From contig JAZRYC010000001.1 in NCBI GenBank assembly GCA_045600525.1, positions 1 to 22,883 on the forward strand: a DNA stretch of 22,883 nt, read 5' to 3'. Position 1 is the first letter of the stretch. Every line of letters begins with the position of its first letter. The notes under the pieces are model-generated. The model saw only the letters and a program-made list of their open reading frames with translations, was not told where the DNA came from and did no database searches. This DNA comes from F23-D06 sp045600525. Its GTDB lineage: Bacteria > Bacteroidota > Bacteroidia > Bacteroidales > WCHB1-69. Position numbers and translations under genes: made by a program. Positions 17,022 to 22,883 of this stretch are shown here, piece after piece.

Positions 17022-17029
17022 TACTTTTG
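17022..17029 (+). promoter_or_regulatory. Promoter -7 element TACTTTTG for the SGNH-SGNH-MBOAT operon
   Basis: It fits TAnnTTTG, is followed by C and lies 30 nt before the ATG at 17060. No second promoter is visible at the downstream genes, which overlap, so it probably drives all three. Confidence 0.7.
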
Positions 17030-17059
17030 CGCCCCTTAAAAAAACGGCTCTAAAAATCA

Positions 17060-18490
17060 ATGAAACCCTATCAAATATTCATATTCATCATATTGATTAT
17101 TGGCACTTTAGGAACCTTATGCTATTTCTTTCCCAAGGAAGGTGTTTCTATCGGAAAGAAGACCATAAACTTTCCATCCTTGGAAAAGGTACTCGTTAGT
17201 CAGTCGCAAGCAGAAGTGGAAATCAAAGAAGAACTTGATTCTGTGGAATTGCAGCACCTCAATAACCTTAAAGACACACTTCGGCAATACAAGGAGGCGC
17301 TGGCTGAACAAACTGGGCATTTCTACCTCCCAAACGACGATGTCACATTTTTCGACAAGATGTTCGCCCGCATGGCACAAGCAAAAGGGAACCAAGAGAT
17401 TGTCCGCATATTGCACTATGGAGACTCTCAAATTGAGATGGACCGCATATCCAACAATATCCGTACCTTTTTCCAGTCCACCTTCGGTGGCGGCGGACCG
17501 GGCATGGTTCCTGTAATTCAAACCATTCCTTCTTTTGCCGTCAGTCAGTATGCTTCCGGAGGCCTTACGCTGTATTCCTCATACGGAGATGGGGCACGAT
17601 GCAAGGGCAACTACGGACTCATGGCCAAATGTTATCGATTAGCGGGAAGTGCCACCTTTGGGGCCAACGTATCCAAACACAAAGACACCGATCCGCGCGT
17701 CAAGAAATTCTCCAACATCACCCTACTCTACAACGACCACACGGGCAATTTTTCAGCTACGTTGAAAGACCGTATCAAGGGATATCATGAGGTCTGCAGC
17801 AATGGGCAGACTGGCGTGCACACCTGTCATTGGAAACTGGATACGGCAACCACCTCACTGCAAATCACCATGCAGGGTTCGGCCGACATTTACGGTATTA
17901 TGCTTGATCACGACTACGGCGTGGCTGTGGACAACATTCCGTTGCGTGGTTCATCGGGAAACCAATTCACATTGATTACAGACACATTGCTGCGTACAAG
18001 TTACCAACAAGCTAACGTTGGTATGATCATTTTGCAATTTGGCGGAAATTCCGTACCCTCCATCTATAATCAAAAATCCTTAGACAACTACTGCAGCAGC
18101 ATTGACAAACAATTCAAGCGTATCAAGCGCTGCTACCCTTCTGCAACATTGCTCTTTATTGGTCCTTCCGACATGAGCACACGCAAGGGAGGGACCCTTC
18201 AAACGTATCCGATGCTGCCACAACTCATTGACAGCCTGCGAACCATCGCACTGCGCAACCACGCTGCCTATTGGGACTTATATGAAGTAATGGGAGGACG
18301 AAACTCCATGATCGCATGGGTTCAGCATGGTCTGGCCGGTCCCGACTATGTGCATTTCACCCCTGCCGGGGCCAAGAAGGTAGGAAAGATTCTCGCCAAC
18401 AACTTCGCCACCATGTACGAATTTTACCGTACCCGTAAGAACATGCCCAAACAACAATTCGACACTCTATGGAACGCCTCCGCAAGATAA
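17060..18490 (+). CDS. Membrane-anchored SGNH/GDSL hydrolase (O-acetylation cassette, first)
   Basis: A 476-residue protein anchored by one N-terminal hydrophobic helix (about 5-24), the rest outside the cytoplasm. A short coiled-coil-like stretch (50-85) precedes the SGNH domain. Block I is HYGDSQIE with Ser123. Block II Gly is in VDNIPLRGSSG. Block III is QFGGNS with Asn330, and block V is DYVHF with Asp429 and His432, so the catalytic set is complete. About 200 residues separate blocks I and III, far more than in simple esterases. The extra part, ending DIYGIMLDHDYG, looks like a beta-sandwich insert as in peptidoglycan O-acetylesterases of the Ape1 type. It overlaps the second SGNH gene by 22 nt. 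Likely role: transfer or removal of acetyl groups on an envelope glycan. Confidence 0.82.
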   Translation: MKPYQIFIFIILIIGTLGTLCYFFPKEGVSIGKKTINFPSLEKVLVSQSQAEVEIKEELDSVELQHLNNLKDTLRQYKEALAEQTGHFYLPNDDVTFFDKMFARMAQAKGNQEIVRILHYGDSQIEMDRISNNIRTFFQSTFGGGGPGMVPVIQTIPSFAVSQYASGGLTLYSSYGDGARCKGNYGLMAKCYRLAGSATFGANVSKHKDTDPRVKKFSNITLLYNDHTGNFSATLKDRIKGYHEVCSNGQTGVHTCHWKLDTATTSLQITMQGSADIYGIMLDHDYGVAVDNIPLRGSSGNQFTLITDTLLRTSYQQANVGMIILQFGGNSVPSIYNQKSLDNYCSSIDKQFKRIKRCYPSATLLFIGPSDMSTRKGGTLQTYPMLPQLIDSLRTIALRNHAAYWDLYEVMGGRNSMIAWVQHGLAGPDYVHFTPAGAKKVGKILANNFATMYEFYRTRKNMPKQQFDTLWNASAR

Positions 18491-19812
18491 TACCACTCAC
18501 ATTACTTCTTATTGGCGCCCTTACCTCTTTGGCTCAAGTGGACCTGACACAGGCTGACTCCATACCGGATATTCCGACTTATACCGACACTTTGGCTGTG
18601 GACACCATCGTCACCGATGAAATGGAGGCTGATGATATCGACTCCATGCAGGAAGACACCTATATACATCTGGATGAAGATACTCTTTTTTGGGGACATG
18701 ACAGCATCACCCTAGTACATTTCTATGAGAAGTTAGACCGACTCCTACAGACCAAGCAGGGCAACCTGCACATACTGCACATCGGCGGCTCGCACGTGCA
18801 GGCTGGCACCATGACACACCGCATCCGAAAGCACCTATTAGATGATTTTGGAGCTCCACCGGCCTCGCGCGGACTAATATTCCCCTACTCTTCCGCCCCC
18901 GTCTGCAACAATCCTTACGACTACCGTATTTCAAAAGCTCAGCCCTTCAACCTCATCCGAAACGTTTACCAAGAGCACACCTTTCCATTAGGAGCTGCCG
19001 GCATTGCCGTATGGAATGCCGACAACCAGAACTCCATCACCGTGAAAATGAATGCGGAAGGATACGATTTTGTGGCCGACACCATCATCCTCTTAGGAAA
19101 CGCATACGGATGGCCCATTGACCCCATTCTCAAAGAAGACACAATTTACCATTTCCCAGACAGCGAAGATCTGGACAACGGGCGATACTTCTTCTATTTT
19201 GACAAAGGAATCAAAGATTTCACCCTATATTTTCCATGCAGCAAAGGAGATACTTTCGTGGTAAACGGCATCCTACTGAAAAACGGGCGACCCGGCATCA
19301 CGCTATCCTCCATCGGAGTCAATGGCGCACAAACCGGATCCTATCTGCGCTGCAAGAATTTTGCCCGTGATATGAAACTACTGCAACCGGACCTCGTCAT
19401 TTTCGGAATCGGGGTAAACGACGCCTACGGCAGTGGCTTTGATTCTGTAGCTTTCAAAAACAACTACCTGAAATTAGTGAATCAAATTCGTGAAGCCAAT
19501 CCCGAATGCGCCTTCATATTCTTTTCCAATAACGACACCTGGAAACGCGGTCGCAAAAACCATTATTACGTCAACCCCACCGGCCCCGACGTGGCCGATG
19601 TCATGTACCGACTCGCCAACCTCACAGGAGGTGCCGTCTGGGACCAATTCCACATTATGGGAGGACTGCGTTCCATGGAAAGCTGGCGCAAAAAAGGACT
19701 TGCCCAAAAAGACCGCGTACATTTTACCGCCGCAGGATACAACCTCATCGGAGACCTATTTTACGATGCATTTATCAGAGAAATAAAAAAAGACACGAAT
19801 GACATTAGATAA
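18469..19812 (+). CDS. Secreted SGNH/GDSL hydrolase (O-acetylation cassette, second)
   Basis: A 447-residue protein with a signal peptide (about 1-22, ending SLAQ) and an acidic Asp/Thr-rich stretch to about residue 85. SGNH blocks: block I HIGGSHVQAG with Ser108, where the usual Asp before Ser is Gly; block II SIGVNGAQTG; block III FGIGVNDAYG with Asn317; block V DRVHFT with Asp415 and His418. As in the first SGNH protein, about 200 residues separate blocks I and III, suggesting the same beta-sandwich insert. The two are diverged relatives, not a recent duplicate. It overlaps the upstream gene by 22 nt and the MBOAT gene by 14 nt, so translation is coupled. Role by context: periplasmic partner of the MBOAT acyltransferase. 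Confidence 0.82.
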   Translation: MERLRKIIPLTLLLIGALTSLAQVDLTQADSIPDIPTYTDTLAVDTIVTDEMEADDIDSMQEDTYIHLDEDTLFWGHDSITLVHFYEKLDRLLQTKQGNLHILHIGGSHVQAGTMTHRIRKHLLDDFGAPPASRGLIFPYSSAPVCNNPYDYRISKAQPFNLIRNVYQEHTFPLGAAGIAVWNADNQNSITVKMNAEGYDFVADTIILLGNAYGWPIDPILKEDTIYHFPDSEDLDNGRYFFYFDKGIKDFTLYFPCSKGDTFVVNGILLKNGRPGITLSSIGVNGAQTGSYLRCKNFARDMKLLQPDLVIFGIGVNDAYGSGFDSVAFKNNYLKLVNQIREANPECAFIFFSNNDTWKRGRKNHYYVNPTGPDVADVMYRLANLTGGAVWDQFHIMGGLRSMESWRKKGLAQKDRVHFTAAGYNLIGDLFYDAFIREIKKDTNDIR

Positions 19813-21658
19813 CCTTAAAATATTTCTAACCAATATTTTCTCTTTTAACGAGCAATATCCGTTGTTGTTTACGCAATTCAACTTTTGGGCATTCTTTGCC
19901 CTTATATTTGCCGTATTCTCCCTGTTTCACAGCAAGCGGCTACTCCGCAACGGATTTCTCTTCTTCGCCAGCATCTTTTTCTACTACAAGACATCCGGCC
20001 TCTTTGTACTGATCCTCATCTTTGACACTTTTCTAAACTATTTTCTAGGGACCTTCATGGATCATTCAAAGCGCCAAGGAGCACGAAAATTCCACATGAT
20101 CTTCGGCGTCATCGTAAACCTATTGGTCCTCTTCTATTTCAAATACGCCTATTTCTTCACAGATGCCTACAACACCATCGTCGGAAGCAAATACGAAGTC
20201 ATCAACTGGTTGGCCCAATGGAGCAACGATCTTTCCGGAAAAGAATACTTTGATGCATCCAAAATTCTCCTTCCCGTCGGCATATCTTTCTACACTTTCC
20301 AGAACATCAGTTATCTGGTAGATGTTTACAAACAAAAAATCAAACATGTCACCAACATTCTTGATTTCGGTTTCTATGTGAGCTTCTTTCCCCAACTGGT
20401 GGCAGGCCCGATTATCCGCGCCGACCAATTCGTACCACAACTATATAAAAAATTCTTCCTCAGTCGCCGTCAATTCGGCATCGCCGTTTTTTGGATTCTA
20501 AATGGTTTGGCAAAAAAACTCATTATGAGCGACTATCTTGCCGTCAACTTTGTGGATCGGGTATTCAACAACCCCTCCCTTTACACGGCGTTTGAGAATC
20601 TTTCCGCTCTATTCATCTACTCCCTGCAGGTTTATGCCGACTTCTCCGGCTATACCGACATTGCTATTGGCGTGGCCATGTTGATGGGGTTCTACCTTCC
20701 TAAAAACTTCAACTCTCCATACAAGGCAGACTCGCCCAGCAACTTCTGGAAACGCTGGCACATATCCCTTTCCAAATGGCTGCAAGACTACCTATACATT
20801 CCATTAGGAGGAAATCGGAACGCCACTTTCGGCACCTATTTCTGTATTTTGTTTATCGCCTTCGTCATCATTATGCTTACCAAGAGCGTCGTAGTAGCCA
20901 GTGTAATAGCTTCTATTGCCGTCATATTAACCATCGTTTCCTTAGCCAGCAAAACCGCCAGACTGAAAATCAGCACTAATATCAATATGCTGAACACGAT
21001 GTTGTTGGGAGGACTTTGGCATGGCGCATCTTGGAATTTTATGATTTGGGGCGGACTTAACGGTGTAGGTATTTTGGGATTCAAGATTTGGCGTCATTTC
21101 AAACAATGGCTACGCAGTTTGGTGGCCGGCGTGATTTTCGGAGCCTTCTTTTCCTGCTACTGCCTTTGGCCGAGTCCTATATTAATGATATTCACGGTAT
21201 GGTCCGGAGTATTCTTCTTCGGCACATTTGTCCGCTGCCTATATTCAGCCTTTTGGCCCAGACATGACGTCAATTGGTTGAATAACAGTTGGAATATTTT
21301 CATGACCTTTGTCTTCATTTCCTTTACCCGACTTTTCTTCCGTTCCGGTTCAAATCTTGATCCCGCCATTGCCAACGAGACAGCATGGAACACCGCCAAA
21401 GCCATGGTCAACAGCATCGGTGGAACTTGGAATACCAGCGCCATCCCAGAAATTCTCAGTAATTACTGGCCCGTATTCACATTGTTTGTTGTAGGAATGA
21501 TTATCCATTGGCTTCCCAATCACTTCAAGCGTTGGTACCGGATCAACTTTGCCCTCATGCCTATATGGCTGATCGGAATAGTCGTTGTGGCCTCCATCTT
21601 CATTCTCTACCAATTTGTCACAGCCGATTTGCAGCCGTTTATCTATTTCCAATTCTAA
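19799..21658 (+). CDS. MBOAT O-acyltransferase (AlgI/DltB/PatA-like)
   Basis: A 619-residue polytopic membrane protein of the MBOAT family, longer than AlgI (about 500). Typical AlgI-type motifs follow in order: SFYTFQNISYLVDVYK, FPQLVAGPIIRADQF, DFSGYTDIAIG, NFWKRWHISLSKWLQDYLYIPLGGNR, then GGLWHGASWNF with the catalytic His408. Between Arg340 and His408 there are 67 residues, against about 20-25 in AlgI; the excess is hydrophobic and could form two extra membrane helices. Another run of hydrophobic segments makes the C-terminal extension. The expected job is to pass acetyl groups from the cytoplasm across the inner membrane to the SGNH partners. The acceptor is not known: peptidoglycan, exopolysaccharide and lipopolysaccharide are all possible. 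Confidence 0.9.
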   Translation: MTLDNLKIFLTNIFSFNEQYPLLFTQFNFWAFFALIFAVFSLFHSKRLLRNGFLFFASIFFYYKTSGLFVLILIFDTFLNYFLGTFMDHSKRQGARKFHMIFGVIVNLLVLFYFKYAYFFTDAYNTIVGSKYEVINWLAQWSNDLSGKEYFDASKILLPVGISFYTFQNISYLVDVYKQKIKHVTNILDFGFYVSFFPQLVAGPIIRADQFVPQLYKKFFLSRRQFGIAVFWILNGLAKKLIMSDYLAVNFVDRVFNNPSLYTAFENLSALFIYSLQVYADFSGYTDIAIGVAMLMGFYLPKNFNSPYKADSPSNFWKRWHISLSKWLQDYLYIPLGGNRNATFGTYFCILFIAFVIIMLTKSVVVASVIASIAVILTIVSLASKTARLKISTNINMLNTMLLGGLWHGASWNFMIWGGLNGVGILGFKIWRHFKQWLRSLVAGVIFGAFFSCYCLWPSPILMIFTVWSGVFFFGTFVRCLYSAFWPRHDVNWLNNSWNIFMTFVFISFTRLFFRSGSNLDPAIANETAWNTAKAMVNSIGGTWNTSAIPEILSNYWPVFTLFVVGMIIHWLPNHFKRWYRINFALMPIWLIGIVVVASIFILYQFVTADLQPFIYFQF

Positions 21659-21669
21659 TAGATAGGCAT

Positions 21670-21700
21670 AAAAAATCCCTGCCGTAACTACAACAGGGAT
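21670..21700 (-). terminator. Rho-independent terminator of the metH transcript
   Basis: On the minus strand ATCCCTG pairs with CAGGGAT around a 12-nt loop and is followed by a T run (A run at 21670-21675 on the plus strand). It lies 25 nt past the metH stop. Since the gap is short it may also stop the MBOAT transcript, but on that strand no good T tract follows. Confidence 0.7.
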
Positions 21701-21724
21701 ATACAATATAATAATAAACGTTAT

Positions 21725-22883
21725 TTATCGAGTTTCAATCGCTTCCACAAATTCGAGGGCGTCTTTGGTGTAGCCGTCGGCGTGGATTTGGTCGGCAAGT
21801 GCCTGCGTAAGCACCGCGCCACCCACATAAATCGGACACTTCACGCCGTTCTCTTTCAAGAAGGCGATGGTTTCTTCCATTGACAGCACGGTCGTGGTCA
21901 TCAAGGCGCTCAGGCCAATCACGCCGGGATGGTGCTGCCCGTATGCTTCCAGAATCGTCTCTTTCGGAGTGTCCTTGCCCAAGTCGATGACTTTATAGCC
22001 GTAGGATTCGAAAATCACCTTCACGATGTTTTTACCGATGTCGTGAACGTCACCTTTGACGGTGGCCAGCACGACGGTGCCCTTTTGGCTGCCGCCTTGC
22101 GCGAACTTGGATTTGATGACGGCGAAGGCCTCTTTGCAGGCTTCCGAGGCGGAGATGAGCTGCGGCAGGAAGATTTTCTGTTTCTCAAAGTCGCTGCCCA
22201 CTTCGTTCAAGGTGGGGATGAGGATGTCGTTGATGATGCTCATCGGGTCCTGCGTCTGCAGGGCTTCCGTGGTGAGGGCGACGCTCTCGTCCTTGAAGCC
22301 GCGTTTGACGGCCTCTCCCAAGGTCATCTGCTTGGGAGAGGCGGCAGGTTGCGCACTCTCCTGAGCCACGGCGTTGTTGACAAAGGCATCCAAATCGCTG
22401 CTGCTGCCGCGAAGCGCGTTGTACGCCAAAATAGCGTTGGTCATCGCCGCATTGCACGGGTTGATGATGGGCATCGTAAGGCCGTTTTCCAAAGCCATGA
22501 CCAAGAAGGTGCTGTTGATGAGTTCGCGGTTGGGCATACCGAAGCTGACGTTGGAGACGCCCAAAGCGGTGGGCAGTCCCAATTTGTCGGTAACCATTCG
22601 CAAGGCGCGCAATGTCTCTTTAACCAGCGGTTGCTGTGCACTGCACGTAAGCGTCAGCGTGTCCATCATCATGCGATGGCTGCCGATGCCGTACTGTTTG
22701 GCACCGTCCAGGATGCGCTCTGCAATGGTGAAGCGCACCTCCGCAGTTTGCGGAATGCCGTTGTCGTCCATCGTCAGGCCTAACACGACGGCAGCGTATT
22801 TCTTCGCAATCGGGAAGATGGCGGGCATATTGTCGGCATTGCCGTTCACTGAATTGATGAGCGGGACGCCGTTGTAGTATCTG
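21725..22883 (-). CDS. metH: Cobalamin-dependent methionine synthase, partial (pterin and B12 domains)
   Basis: The 3' part of a gene whose start is beyond the right edge. The frame stays open to the last full codon (RYYNGVPLINSVNG), so the GTG at 22849 is an internal Val codon, not a start. Two parts are seen. One is the end of the pterin (methyltetrahydrofolate) domain, with PLINSVNGN, DDNGIPQTAE and GVSNVSFGMPNR. The other is a cobalamin module with a helical cap and then GDVHDIGKNIV, whose His (22043-22045) is the lower cobalt ligand, plus GLSALMT and YVGGAVLT. The protein stops right after the B12 domain, so the S-adenosylmethionine-dependent reactivation domain of E. coli MetH is absent. 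The reaction is homocysteine to methionine, assuming a homocysteine domain upstream. The gene is visibly more G/C-rich than its neighbours. Confidence 0.92.
   Translation of the reverse strand, partial: RYYNGVPLINSVNGNADNMPAIFPIAKKYAAVVLGLTMDDNGIPQTAEVRFTIAERILDGAKQYGIGSHRMMMDTLTLTCSAQQPLVKETLRALRMVTDKLGLPTALGVSNVSFGMPNRELINSTFLVMALENGLTMPIINPCNAAMTNAILAYNALRGSSSDLDAFVNNAVAQESAQPAASPKQMTLGEAVKRGFKDESVALTTEALQTQDPMSIINDILIPTLNEVGSDFEKQKIFLPQLISASEACKEAFAVIKSKFAQGGSQKGTVVLATVKGDVHDIGKNIVKVIFESYGYKVIDLGKDTPKETILEAYGQHHPGVIGLSALMTTTVLSMEETIAFLKENGVKCPIYVGGAVLTQALADQIHADGYTKDALEFVEAIETR

Noticed and set aside
21929..22783. 284-codon open frame on the plus strand opposite metH
   Set aside because: It lies fully antisense to a clearly recognised MetH; the G/C-rich codon use of metH makes stop-free antisense frames likely, and the protein has no recognisable domain.
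1..22883. CRISPR arrays, insertion sequences, phage genes or toxin-antitoxin pairs
   Set aside because: No regularly spaced repeats, transposase or integrase motifs, or typical small paired ORFs were seen.

Overview
The window looks like a core-genome stretch of a Bacteroidota chromosome, most likely order Bacteroidales. The evidence is the gene families: an S46 dipeptidyl peptidase, a DUF4270 lipoprotein next to a one-domain 'glycogen synthase', and a short MetH. The promoters agree. Nine copies of the Bacteroidota -7 element TAnnTTTG occur in the right place and orientation, each followed by C, and there is no strong Shine-Dalgarno sequence at most starts. There is no sign of phage, insertion sequence, integrase or CRISPR array.

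Layout. Positions 1-514 are AT-rich and hold no convincing gene; they contain an inverted repeat and one promoter-like element. An MFS exporter (minus strand) is then divergent from a secreted Cys/His-rich Spy/CpxP-like protein, which ends in a clear terminator. Next is a two-gene unit: a compact UvrA-like ABC ATPase without the UvrB-binding domain, and a DUF1294 membrane protein. It converges on a tRNA-Leu(GAG) gene across a bidirectional terminator. A plus-strand run follows: GT5-only glycogen-synthase-like protein, DUF4270 lipoprotein, MATE exporter. After a new promoter come an Asp/Glu-specific dipeptidyl peptidase (DPP11 type) and a membrane acyltransferase.

On the minus strand, rpsT, a hotdog thioesterase and a TrmH/SpoU RNA methyltransferase form a tight unit. 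Upstream of them lies a large MscS-type channel. From 17060 a plus-strand operon of three overlapping genes encodes two extracytoplasmic SGNH hydrolases and an MBOAT acyltransferase. The window ends inside the 3' part of a cobalamin-dependent methionine synthase (minus strand), which has its own terminator.

The most system-like content is the SGNH-SGNH-MBOAT cassette at 17060-21658. It has the parts of a machine that moves acyl (probably acetyl) groups across the membrane onto a cell-envelope glycan. Its substrate cannot be read from the sequence. Several other genes are modified versions of familiar enzymes: UvrA without UvrB recruitment, glycogen synthase without its ADP-glucose loop or second domain, and MetH without the reactivation domain. 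Many apparent N-termini start inside or upstream of promoters or terminators, so starts were corrected where the sequence allows.
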